A stretch of DNA of 46,628 bases from Simkania sp. (lineage in GTDB: Bacteria; Chlamydiota; Chlamydiia; Chlamydiales; Simkaniaceae), in the NCBI GenBank assembly GCA_027942475.1, contig JAQFVP010000005.1, forward strand, positions 12,439 to 59,066, in the 5' to 3' direction. Position 1 is the stretch's first letter. Each line of letters opens with the position of its first letter. Position numbers and translations under genes: made by a program. The notes under the pieces are model-generated. The model saw only the letters and a program-made list of their open reading frames with translations. It made no database searches and was not told where the DNA came from. This document shows, in pieces, positions 1-9,054 of the stretch.

Positions 1-1103
1 GTGATGGCATTCTTTATACCGGCATTACCACGGATATTGTCAGAAGGTGGCGACAACTCATCTTGAAGCCCCATTCCCTTTGGGACGATCCCCGTAGCTG
101 GGGTCTGACTTCCCTGCGTCACGTGATCGACGATGTCTTGGCGATTGATTGCGAGAGCAAAGGCATGGCGCAACTTTTTGGATTGAAAAGGGGGCTGGTC
201 AATGTTGATTCCGACCCATTGGGTGCCGAGCACAGGGGCAGACTCAAGCTGACTTGCGCTGCGCAACGCTTCAATGGCATCAATTGGGAGCACAGAAAAG
301 GGAGAGCCCTCCCAGTCGAGTTGTTTTGCGCCAAACATTTGAAACCCGGTTTCTCCGGATACCATATACATTTTGAGCATGTCGATCTTTACAGTTTTTG
401 CATCCCAATAACTCGGGTTTTTGACCGCTTCAATAAAATCGTTATGCTTCCAATCTGCGATCTTAAAAGGGCCATTGGAAAGGTGGGTTTCTTTTCTTCC
501 CGCCCATTTGGGATCAAAGCGGTCGAGCGTTTCGTTGACGGGGAAGAAAATGGGGTGTTCTGTGAGCTCGAGAAAATAGGGAATCTTGTGCTCTAAATGC
601 ACAACTAGGGTCTTATCGTCGGGCATTTCAATGCCGAGCAAGCTAATGGGCAATTCCCCCATTTTGATTTTTTTTGCATTTTTAATGGCATAGAGCATGT
701 GCGCATTGGGACTCACAAAGATCGGCTGCAAGCTTTTTTTCCACGCATAGGCAAAGTCACGAGAGGTCAGGGGCTCTCCATTGGACCAAATTGAGTCGCG
801 CAAAGTAAACCGATAGGTCAACCCGTCTTCAGATATTTCCACATTTTTGGCGAGTGCTAGGGAGGATTTTCCCCCTTTGTCCACACGGGTCAACCCTTCA
901 TTAAACATTTTTACTAAGTTAATATCGGAGAGAAAACGAACTTTTCTCGGATCCAGCGTTTGAGGTTCGGAGGAAATATTGAGTCGAATTGACTGGGCAG
1001 ATTCTTTTTGTTTGGGAGGAAGAACTCCCGTTTTTTTTTCACAACCTGAAAGTAAGAGAAAAAATCCTATCAACGAAAAAAAGAAGGAAAAATATTTCTT
1101 CAT
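1..1103 (-). CDS. oppA: Oligopeptide ABC transporter substrate-binding lipoprotein, OppA/SBP_bac_5 family (C-terminus cut by window edge)
   Basis: Not in the ORF track. Reverse-complement reading from ATG at 1103: MKKYFSFFFSLIGFFLLLSGCEKK... (lipobox LSGC), then ...LNISSEPQTLDPRKV..., ...LVKMFNEGLTRV..., ...SIWSNGEPLTSRDFAYAWKK..., typical of OppA-like proteins. Confidence 0.88.
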   Translation of the reverse strand, partial: MKKYFSFFFSLIGFFLLLSGCEKKTGVLPPKQKESAQSIRLNISSEPQTLDPRKVRFLSDINLVKMFNEGLTRVDKGGKSSLALAKNVEISEDGLTYRFTLRDSIWSNGEPLTSRDFAYAWKKSLQPIFVSPNAHMLYAIKNAKKIKMGELPISLLGIEMPDDKTLVVHLEHKIPYFLELTEHPIFFPVNETLDRFDPKWAGRKETHLSNGPFKIADWKHNDFIEAVKNPSYWDAKTVKIDMLKMYMVSGETGFQMFGAKQLDWEGSPFSVLPIDAIEALRSASQLESAPVLGTQWVGINIDQPPFQSKKLRHAFALAINRQDIVDHVTQGSQTPATGIVPKGMGLQDELSPPSDNIRGNAGIKNAI

Positions 1104-1586
1104 GCGTACCTCAAAAAATTTTGATCCGCCTCAAAATGATTCCCATATCGGGATTCCCCGAGGCTATTGTTCCCCAAGGGCACCTTTGGTCTAGACATTT
1201 TTTACATCTCAAACCATGTCTGTCTGGCTTTCAGACAAAAGCCCAGTCCTCTTTTTTTCCCGATCGGCACAAAAAAAAAAGGTTTTTTCAAGCCTAAAAG
1301 GAGCGCAGGTGCACTTTTTGGATTGCTCGAGGAAAATAAGCCCTGCCGCATCCCTTTTCATGACCAGTGATTTTCAAAAGGCGGGGTTACACGTTAAAGA
1401 CTTCTTTCCTTAGGAGAAGATACTCAAGTTAGCGCATCAGCTTCTCGATGCATCCTAGCAGATGGTAGATTTTTATGACAGTCCCAAGTTGGGCAAAAAG
1501 GATCTCTGCCCTATACTTGGATACCTTTTTTGTTGTGGGGGAAAATATTTTCCCATATCTTAGAATAAGACAAGGAGTTAAGTTTC

Positions 1587-2372
1587 ATGCTCCCTTTTTT
1601 TGTTGCTAAGCAGCCAACGCCCATCTTTAATCGGGCCGATCTGTTGGCTCTTTTTACCGTCCCGTTACTTTTTGATAAGCAACATCTTTTTCGAGCGGTG
1701 GAAATGGTGGCTTTCCCAGACACTGTTTTTGAGGTCGTCTGCGAATACTGCGACCATATTTTAGAAGTGCGCACACTAGATTATCCTGCCTCTTACCCCC
1801 TATTTGTCGATGAGCGTTTTGGAAAGAGAGACAAAAAGCGCCCCAAGGAGAGGGAAAAAATCTTACCTCACCCCTTGCGCATACAAAAGCACCTAGAAAT
1901 CCAGCTGCAAAAACCCTACATCTGGGGAGGCAACCTAAGCTCTGGGATTTTAAAGCTACTTACCTATTATCCCCCTAAAAAAAAGCTAAGTGCCATAGAG
2001 TTTAACACCTGGACTCTGAGCGGAGTTGATTGCTCTGGGCTGATTTACGCAGCAACAAACGGGTGGCTGCCACGCAATACAAAGGATCTACTCACCGTGG
2101 GCAAGGGGATTCCAATCGCCCATCTTGCGTGGGAAGAGATGCAAAAAAAGCTACGCCCGCTCGATTTGATTGTGTGGAAGGGGCACGTCTGCATCCTCTT
2201 TGATGAAAAACAGATCATTGAGAGCAACCACTCTTGGGGAGGGGTATGCCTCACACCTATCTCGAAGAGACTTGAAATACTGCACAAGGCAGAAAGAAAA
2301 AAACCGTCTGACGATCCTACTTCGGCTATGCTCGATGATCAACTATTTTTAGTCCGACGATTCCTCGTCTAG
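1587..2372 (+). CDS. NlpC/P60 family cell-wall hydrolase
   Basis: 261 aa; catalytic Cys motif GVDCSGLIYAA, then LRPLDLIVWKGHVCILFDEKQIIESNHSWGGV (His region). Resembles chlamydial NlpC/P60. Confidence 0.8.
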   Translation: MLPFFVAKQPTPIFNRADLLALFTVPLLFDKQHLFRAVEMVAFPDTVFEVVCEYCDHILEVRTLDYPASYPLFVDERFGKRDKKRPKEREKILPHPLRIQKHLEIQLQKPYIWGGNLSSGILKLLTYYPPKKKLSAIEFNTWTLSGVDCSGLIYAATNGWLPRNTKDLLTVGKGIPIAHLAWEEMQKKLRPLDLIVWKGHVCILFDEKQIIESNHSWGGVCLTPISKRLEILHKAERKKPSDDPTSAMLDDQLFLVRRFLV

Positions 2373-2840
2373 TGTTTGTTCAAAAGAGCGCAAAAGCCGC
2401 TTGTAGTGATTAAAGGACTCTGTTTGCATCTTCTCTTCTTCCAAATGAGCCCTTTTTTTGTGATGTGTAAGCAATTGCAAAAAACTCTGCGCCGTTTGGG
2501 TCTTTGCTCCCAGCTGCCTGACCTTCGCGCTGAGGGTTTTGTCCGAAGTGACGATGATCTCCCGCTCTTTTCTATTCGTCCCTTTTACCCTCTCAACGAT
2601 GAATGCATCAGCGGATAACCCCTCGGGAGGAAAAACAATTTCTAAGGCGGAGAGTTGCCTTGTGGTTGGACAGTCAGCAGCAACGTGCAGATGACCATCG
2701 AAAACAGCAGTTGCGCTGAGCCCCAAGCGGTGCAATGCACTATTTAACATCCTGACGAATTCTTCCCTTTTTTCATCAAGTGGGTCGGGGTCCTCTTCCA
2801 TTAAAAAAAACAGGTTGTACCCATCGATGACGTAATTCAT
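2349..2840 (-). CDS. NYN-domain (YacP-like) putative RNA-binding / nuclease protein
   Basis: 163 aa starting MNYVIDGYNLFFLMEED..., with ...IIVTSDKTLSAKVRQLGAKTQTAQSFLQLL..., the YacP/NYN PIN-like pattern. Overlaps the 3' end of the convergent NlpC gene by 24 bp. Confidence 0.8.
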   Translation of the reverse strand: MNYVIDGYNLFFLMEEDPDPLDEKREEFVRMLNSALHRLGLSATAVFDGHLHVAADCPTTRQLSALEIVFPPEGLSADAFIVERVKGTNRKEREIIVTSDKTLSAKVRQLGAKTQTAQSFLQLLTHHKKRAHLEEEKMQTESFNHYKRLLRSFEQTLDEESSD

Positions 2841-3445
2841 TTTTTCACAGAAGCGATAAGTTGCAAAGTGGAAAGGAGTTTATCTAGCGCTTTACGTCGG
2901 TGAGAAATCCGATTTTTGGTTTCTTCATCCAATTCAGCAAAGGTTTTTCGGTAGTCATACTTTTGAAAAAGGGAGTCATACCCGAATCCACTACCCCCAC
3001 GGGGCTGCATAATCAAAGACCCCTCGACGCTGCCCTCCACTTGTTTTTGGACTCCACTGCTCGAAGCCAACGCGAGAGCGCATACGTAGTACCCTACCCT
3101 TTCCGACTCATCAATTTTTCCAAGCTCTTGCAAAAGCTTGCTTCGGTTATCTTTATCGGTCGCATTGTGCCCTGCATAGCGAGCACTGTGCACTCCTGGA
3201 TCATTATTAAGTGCAGGCACAACGAGACCGGAGTCGTCCGCTAAAACCCATTCTCGCAGCATCGCACCCGCATGCGCTGCTTTCAAAAAGGCATTGTCTT
3301 TGAATGTTTTTCCCTCTTCCTTAGGTTGCTTATAGTCTGGAAAATCGCGCAAAGTGAGAAAATCAAAGGGGAAAAGTGGCCTTAGTACAGCGCGAATTTC
3401 ACGAATTTTATGGAGGTTGGTCGTCGCAATGACCAGCTTGATCAT
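2837..3445 (-). CDS. rdgB: RdgB/HAM1 family non-canonical purine NTP pyrophosphatase
   Basis: 202 aa: MIKLVIATTNLHKIREI..., ...VLADDSGLVVPALNNDPGVHSARYAG..., ...GSGFGYDSLFQ...KTFAELDEETKNRISHRRKAL. Confidence 0.95.
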   Translation of the reverse strand: MIKLVIATTNLHKIREIRAVLRPLFPFDFLTLRDFPDYKQPKEEGKTFKDNAFLKAAHAGAMLREWVLADDSGLVVPALNNDPGVHSARYAGHNATDKDNRSKLLQELGKIDESERVGYYVCALALASSSGVQKQVEGSVEGSLIMQPRGGSGFGYDSLFQKYDYRKTFAELDEETKNRISHRRKALDKLLSTLQLIASVKK

Positions 3446-3631
3446 AAAAATATCCTCAGCTTGTGAATGAGCGATCTACATGTCTCGGATCGATGCAATC
3501 CCCAAGTGTATGCGCACTCTTGTTTCGGAGCGCAAAATGACAACGAAAGTGGTGAAATTGCAAACCAAAGAAAAGTATGCTTTAAGAGCGGGGTGGCGCT
3601 ATTTATCAAAATTTTTGCTCTTTGTGCATTC

Positions 3632-5845
3632 TTACATCCCATGGTGGCTGTGTTTCTTTTGTTTGTCTTGAGTAGAGTCGAAGTAATTGCGCAAATTGAC
3701 AATAACTGATTGTTTGCCTCGGATAATCACCGTATCCCCCACCTTTTTTCCAACCATTGATTGTGCGAGTTGAGAGTCAAGAGAAAGCACATGCCTATCT
3801 GGATCTGCATCCCAAGGGCCGAGAAGGGTATACGAAATGGTAGTTTTATTTTCCGTTTCAAGCTCAACAACCACCCCAACATCCACTTTTTCTGCATTTA
3901 CATCTTCTCTAGTCAAAATTCGTGCACGATTTAATTGATCAGAAAGAGATTTCAAATCACTTTGTAACCGTTCCCTTCTTTCAAGTGCCGCCTTAAACTC
4001 GGCATTTTCACGCAGATCTCCGTGTGCGCGTGCTATTTCAATTTCCTTGGCATTGTCCACCGTTTCAACAGTGGAAATCGAGTGAAGCCGCTCTTTTAGT
4101 TTTTTGTACCCAACCTCAGTCGTCCAGATCGGGACCTCTTCAGCCTCTGAGAGAGTGTTATATTTTTTGCCCAGTTTAGCGAGACCGGGATGCACTACTT
4201 CAGCAAGTGAATGCAAAATTTTGATGTCGTGATCCGTGAGGGTGTGACACTTTGTCGCTAGGAGGAGAAATTCTTGCACTACAGCTTGATCAGCGAGCTG
4301 GAAGATTTTTCTTACATTTATATATCTCCCCGCTGTCAAAAAATTATGCATCTTTTTGATCAAATCTCGGTGCCCTGAGGATTGCTCAAGCAGACTGAAG
4401 AGAATAAAAAAAGATTCAAAAAACCGATTCTTTCCCTCTTGGTCCGAAAGGGGAAGGGTGTCTGTTTTCATGATCTTTGGGAAATACCACATCATCGCAC
4501 TTGGATAGCGATTGGGGAAAGACAAAAGCTCTTCAAGCTTTTTAACGATCTCTGCCTCTTTTTGCTCCTTTAAAAGTTCAGATAAGCTGTAGTCTCTCAA
4601 AGAATTTTGATCAATTTCTAAAAGAAGGTCCAAAAATATTTCTGCCCAATCTTCTCTCAATGCACGTATTTTTGTCAGTACCCGTTTTTTAAAGGCAATC
4701 ACTTCAATAGATTTTACCACATCTTTTGGGGATGCAAACCGTTTGATGAGCTGACTTATCTGGGATTCTTCCTCCTCCCCATAGGATAAGTCCCGAAGGC
4801 AAAAGTAAAGCTGCAACTCTTGCGCATCTGTGAGCTCTTCACTTTTAAGGGCTCGCTTGAGCTTTTGCTGAAGGTTGACTCGAAACGTATCATCTTTTAG
4901 TGTGCCTGGGAAATTGCGTAAGAAAGTGTACACGATATGAATCAACTCGGGAGCATCAGGATTTTTCTCAAGCGCTTTTTGAAGCGTTTCTTCGTGCGTA
5001 ACTTCAGATTCACGCAAACAAAACGGTTTGTGAGAATCTTTCGGAAACTCGATCATGGTGTCTTTTTTTAATTTTGAACGAGTTGTTTGCCACCAACGAA
5101 TCCAATCGCTTTGGACAATGACTAGTTCGCAGAGCTCTTCTTTGATTTCAGAGGCTGTTAACGGCCCTAAATCGCGCAAGAGGATGTGGATGACCCCGAC
5201 TGGATCTTTTTTAGCACGCTGCTCTAGCTGATCCGGGCTTCCAAAACGGAGACAGAGAAAATGATCATTTGGAAGCGGGCTGAGCGTTTTAAAGGCATTT
5301 TGAAATGAGAGGTCTTTGCTCCCAGCAACATAATCAAACTCTAAGCTCAGTTGTTCGCGCAAAAAAGAAATATCCATAATTTCTCCCACACCCCAACCAC
5401 CTCTGTGAAAAACAAAGTTTCCCCGCTTCATATGGGTCAGTAATTCGTAATTGCTGATCGCACCCTGGAAGTTATTTCCCTCACGCAGACCGATCAAACG
5501 AATTTTATCGTTGTAGTAGGGGTCTTCGACATAGCGAGACTGCAAATAGTCGAGCAATTGCTTTCTGAGACCGGGATCATTGGTGGTTTGCAAATCAACG
5601 ATCAGTCTAAATACTTCGTGCCCTAATTTGGTCGATGCAATTTTTTCCCAGAGAACGAGCCCTTTTTCTGCATGACGCCCAAAGGGGAGGGCCAAATCGG
5701 ATTCTTTGAGCTCCTGTAAAACGATCTTAAGCTCTTCTCCATCAACTTCATCCCCCATGCAATACTCCTCCCATAGACTCAAAAATGCGGGGTAATCGTG
5801 ATTAGCCAGGTGTTTTCGAAACTGATCTAAGTAGTTCATTGACAT
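3632..5845 (-). CDS. greA: Transcription elongation factor GreA with long chlamydia-type N-terminal extension
   Basis: Track ORF starts at a TTG (5866); likely ATG at 5845 (MSMNYLDQF). C-terminal GreA coiled-coil motif DNAKEIEIARAHGDLRENAEFKAALERRERLQSDL and C-terminal FKBP-like part. About 738 aa, similar in architecture to the chlamydial long GreA. Confidence 0.93.
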   Translation of the reverse strand: MSMNYLDQFRKHLANHDYPAFLSLWEEYCMGDEVDGEELKIVLQELKESDLALPFGRHAEKGLVLWEKIASTKLGHEVFRLIVDLQTTNDPGLRKQLLDYLQSRYVEDPYYNDKIRLIGLREGNNFQGAISNYELLTHMKRGNFVFHRGGWGVGEIMDISFLREQLSLEFDYVAGSKDLSFQNAFKTLSPLPNDHFLCLRFGSPDQLEQRAKKDPVGVIHILLRDLGPLTASEIKEELCELVIVQSDWIRWWQTTRSKLKKDTMIEFPKDSHKPFCLRESEVTHEETLQKALEKNPDAPELIHIVYTFLRNFPGTLKDDTFRVNLQQKLKRALKSEELTDAQELQLYFCLRDLSYGEEEESQISQLIKRFASPKDVVKSIEVIAFKKRVLTKIRALREDWAEIFLDLLLEIDQNSLRDYSLSELLKEQKEAEIVKKLEELLSFPNRYPSAMMWYFPKIMKTDTLPLSDQEGKNRFFESFFILFSLLEQSSGHRDLIKKMHNFLTAGRYINVRKIFQLADQAVVQEFLLLATKCHTLTDHDIKILHSLAEVVHPGLAKLGKKYNTLSEAEEVPIWTTEVGYKKLKERLHSISTVETVDNAKEIEIARAHGDLRENAEFKAALERRERLQSDLKSLSDQLNRARILTREDVNAEKVDVGVVVELETENKTTISYTLLGPWDADPDRHVLSLDSQLAQSMVGKKVGDTVIIRGKQSVIVNLRNYFDSTQDKQKKHSHHGM

Positions 5846-6122
5846 AAAAAAGTGTAGACCTCCCAAACTCTATACGAAGCAGTATAGAAAGCATTCCATT
5901 AAACTTCAATTCTCAGATGGTTGGGAATTAAGAAAAGTAATTTTAATTCAATAGTCAAAATAGCAATAGTCCTATGTGGTAAAAGTTTTAACTTAATTGG
6001 TCGCTTTCACTCTGACTGTATCCCCGAACTGAGAACTGTTTTTTTGACAAATAAAGAGAAAAAGGGGACTAAAGCCATTTTCTTTTCTTTGCCTTTAAAA
6101 ATTTATAACTATCTCGGCCTGT

Positions 6123-6156
6123 GACTACCCCCTCGCCTCTAGGCAAGGGGGTAGTC
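6123..6156. repeat. 34-bp near-perfect inverted repeat (16-bp arms, one mismatch)
   Basis: gactaccccctcgcct/ctaggcaagggggtagtc: GACTACCCCCT-C-GCCT pairs with AGGC-A-AGGGGGTAGTC. No following U-tract on either side. Confidence 0.75.
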
Positions 6157-6373
6157 AAATTGCTTATGAAGAGGATCTTTATGGAATTTGGGAAAGCAGA
6201 CTGCCCCCAATTCGGAAATCCGATATTTGACGGTGCGATAAGGAAAATTTTTTTACATTGGAAAAAGATGATCTCAAATCTTTCAATTGCTTTTCGATGA
6301 TCTTAATCTTTAGCGCTGCGTCTTTTTGTGTCTAAATGATTGAGGAGCGAATTTTTAAGTAGAGCCTGAATCC

Positions 6374-6793
6374 TTATGAAATATCTAAAACGCGCACATC
6401 AAAGGTCAGCACTTTTCCCGCTAATGGATGGTTGAAGTCAAGCACCGCCTTGCTCCCTTTGAGCTGATCTACACGGATCAGCTTTTCTCCGCAGCTCTCA
6501 TCTGAAATAAGTAAGAGGGCTCCTTCAAAGCGAAAATTTTCCGGAATTGCCTCCAGATCAATTTCTTTAAAAGCGCTTGGATTTACTTGCCCATATGCTT
6601 GCTCGGGTTGCAGGGTGATCTGTTCCGTGTCCCCCACTTCTAGCCCACATAAGGAGTCTTCAAGAGCGGGCAAAATCTGCTTTGATCCACAGCTAAACAC
6701 GAGTGGATCTCGACCTACATTACTATCCACCGGCGTCTTATCTTGTAAAAAAACGCTATATTCGATAGCAACTTGTTTTCCTTTTTCAATCAT
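6374..6793 (-). CDS. slyD: SlyD-type FKBP peptidyl-prolyl cis-trans isomerase
   Basis: 139 aa: MIEKGKQVAIEYSVFLQDKTPVDSN..., ...QILPALEDSLCGLEVGDTEQITLQPEQAYGQVNPSAF..., ...VLDFNHPLAGKVLTFDVRVLDIS. Confidence 0.88.
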   Translation of the reverse strand: MIEKGKQVAIEYSVFLQDKTPVDSNVGRDPLVFSCGSKQILPALEDSLCGLEVGDTEQITLQPEQAYGQVNPSAFKEIDLEAIPENFRFEGALLLISDESCGEKLIRVDQLKGSKAVLDFNHPLAGKVLTFDVRVLDIS

Positions 6794-7340
6794 CTTTTCC
6801 CCTTTAAGTTGTTTATCTTGAATAAGAAATTATAAACACTTCATTGCCAATTACTTACATAATATCGGCGCACTCTCCTCGCAGGTTCAAAATGGGCCTC
6901 TAATGATCAAGAAGAAACGCCTCATCATTTTTCTAGTCAATCCACTCAGAGTTGATCAATCCTGCGCACAAAATGTTGTATGCAAAAAGGAGGCGGTGCG
7001 CGAGCACATTTAAGAAAAACCCCCAATCCTTATGATACCTGATGACCCCATTTTAATAGATTATTCTCTGACGTCTTGTGTGCGTATTTTTTGCTGACCG
7101 CGCATACTCTGCTCCATCTGTCTTACTTTAAAGATAATATAGAAAAAGCTCGCTACGAGCGCAATCGGGCGCACTTATCCTGCCTACAGGTGGGGTTTCC
7201 GGTTCGTCTTAGGATACATGCCCCCCTTTTTCCTTGATTTTATCTTGGATGAGTAGGGCATCATCCATTACAATAAGGCCAAACATACGGCACTACTTAA
7301 GATCGAAGAGATCCAAAGCGAAAAAAAAGGGGTTTTGATC

Positions 7341-8963
7341 ATGTTACAAAATTACGAAACATTTACAAAAGAGCAAGAGGCTATTATCAAGAAGTATGTC
7401 ACAAACACTTCGAGTCAAATCTTTGCTCTTAGAAATTTGCCAGAGGTGATCAAAGGTGCACTTTTTTCCCGTTACTCCCGTTCTTACTTAGGGCTCCGCT
7501 CTCTTCTCCTCAAAGATTTTATTTTAAACGAGGAAACTGCATTTTTTTCCATTTCGAATCAAATCAAAGAGGGAAAAGAGGACCAAAGCGTTGCCATTGA
7601 AAAAGCACAAAATTTTTACGATCGTATCTTGGACGGGTATGGAGATGACTCAATTGGTGAGCTCGGCGGTGCTCATTTGGCCATTGAACACGTCTCTATG
7701 ATCGCTGCCAAAGCGATCGAAGATTGTCGCATTGGCGGCTCCCCACTCGAAAAATCTACCCGCTATATCTACTTTGACCGTAAGTACCAAGGCAACTATC
7801 TCTTTTACCGCGAGCCTATGCTAATGGCTTCTTCCCACTGCACCCTTTTTGTCGAGAGTTGCAACCATTTATTTGAAACATATGGAAAGCTCGTTCTTTC
7901 ATTAACCGGGCAAATGGAAAATGCGTTTCCCTACGAGGGAACAACCTCAAAAGGGGCTTATACCGCGGCACTTCGCGCCAAGGTGCTCGACTGCCTCCGA
8001 GGGCTTCTCCCCGCAGGCACTTTGACAAATATGGGGCTTTACGGGAACGGGCGTTTCTTTGAAACAATGATCCAAAAATTACATTGCCACGATTTATCAG
8101 AAGTGAAACAGATTGCCAAAAAAAGCCAAAAAGAGCTTTCTAAGGTGATCCCCTCCTTTGTTCGCCGGTCAGAGCACACGCACAAATATCAACGCAGTTT
8201 TTCTGCATTTTGTAAGCAATCAAACGAGAAGATGCGCTCGCTTGCATTAAAGCATCAAACCAAGCTCCACTCTTTTGATCAAAAAGAGGCAGTGTTGCTC
8301 ATTGACTACGATCGGCAGGCTCCGATCAAAGTGGGAGCAGCCCTACTCTTTGAACACTCCCAATCTAGCCTTTTCGCATTGCAAGATCTATGCCGCCGCC
8401 TGCCGAAAGAGGAGCTTGATCGGATCCTTGAAGCGGCATCCAGCTGTCGGGAAAATCGCAGGCATAAATCCCCACGAGCATTAGAACATGCCACGTTCAC
8501 TTTTGAAATCACTGCCGATTTTGGAGTCTATCGAGATTTGCACCGTCACCGTATTTTAACCCAAGAAAGGCAGCTACTTTCTTGCAGTCAAGGGTATTTT
8601 ATCCCAAAAGAGATCGTCGACACCCCTATGGAAAAGCCCTACCGAGAGGCCATGGACCGAGCGCAAAACGGGTATGAAGCCATGCAAAGAGAATTTCCCC
8701 AGCAGGCGCAGTACCTCATCCCGATGGCTTATTACGTTCGTTGGTACTTTCATATCAATTTGCGTTCCTTGCAATGGCTATGCGAACTCCGCTCATCCCC
8801 TGCAGGACACCCTTCTTACCGCTATATTGCCCAAGAAATGGCAAAACAAGTCTCATCCCTGTTCCCAGAATTTGAGAGATTTTTTACATTTGTGGACTAC
8901 GAGGGATACTCCCTAGGGCGTTTGGGGCAAGAACAACGAATTATGGAGAAAATGGGGAGATAG
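7341..8963 (+). CDS. thyX: FAD-dependent thymidylate synthase ThyX, two tandem ThyX-like domains (chlamydial type)
   Basis: ATG at 7341 (track uses upstream TTG). C-half has RDLHRHRILTQERQLLSCSQGY (ThyX RHR...S motif). N-half has LAIEHVSMIAAKAIEDCRIGGSPLEKSTRY, a degenerate counterpart. Confidence 0.82.
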   Translation: MLQNYETFTKEQEAIIKKYVTNTSSQIFALRNLPEVIKGALFSRYSRSYLGLRSLLLKDFILNEETAFFSISNQIKEGKEDQSVAIEKAQNFYDRILDGYGDDSIGELGGAHLAIEHVSMIAAKAIEDCRIGGSPLEKSTRYIYFDRKYQGNYLFYREPMLMASSHCTLFVESCNHLFETYGKLVLSLTGQMENAFPYEGTTSKGAYTAALRAKVLDCLRGLLPAGTLTNMGLYGNGRFFETMIQKLHCHDLSEVKQIAKKSQKELSKVIPSFVRRSEHTHKYQRSFSAFCKQSNEKMRSLALKHQTKLHSFDQKEAVLLIDYDRQAPIKVGAALLFEHSQSSLFALQDLCRRLPKEELDRILEAASSCRENRRHKSPRALEHATFTFEITADFGVYRDLHRHRILTQERQLLSCSQGYFIPKEIVDTPMEKPYREAMDRAQNGYEAMQREFPQQAQYLIPMAYYVRWYFHINLRSLQWLCELRSSPAGHPSYRYIAQEMAKQVSSLFPEFERFFTFVDYEGYSLGRLGQEQRIMEKMGR

Positions 8964-9054
8964 GAGGAAGCTTTCCCTTATGCTCGCAAAATGCTTTCAT
9001 GCCAACAAGGGGCATCTTGCAATTTTAATCGCAGCCATTTACCCTTTTCTTTTC

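Noticed and set aside
63-596. 177-aa plus-strand ORF in the track
   Set aside because: Antisense to a clear OppA-like coding frame on the minus strand; composition is unlike a real protein.
1216-1413. 65-aa plus-strand ORF (MSVWLSDKSPVLFFSRSAQ...)
   Set aside because: Possible but unsupported: several overlapping frames open at once in this poly-T/A rich region and no RBS or family signal.
3442-3709. Overlapping short ORFs on both strands between rdgB and greA
   Set aside because: Neither has recognisable family features; 80/86-aa frames overlap each other and greA.
5870-5887. CTATAC-gaagca-GTATAG inverted repeat upstream of greA
   Set aside because: Six-base arms alone are common by chance; no supporting context.
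5921-6124. 67-aa ORF just before the 34-bp inverted repeat
   Set aside because: AT-rich, low-complexity composition, no RBS or domain signature.
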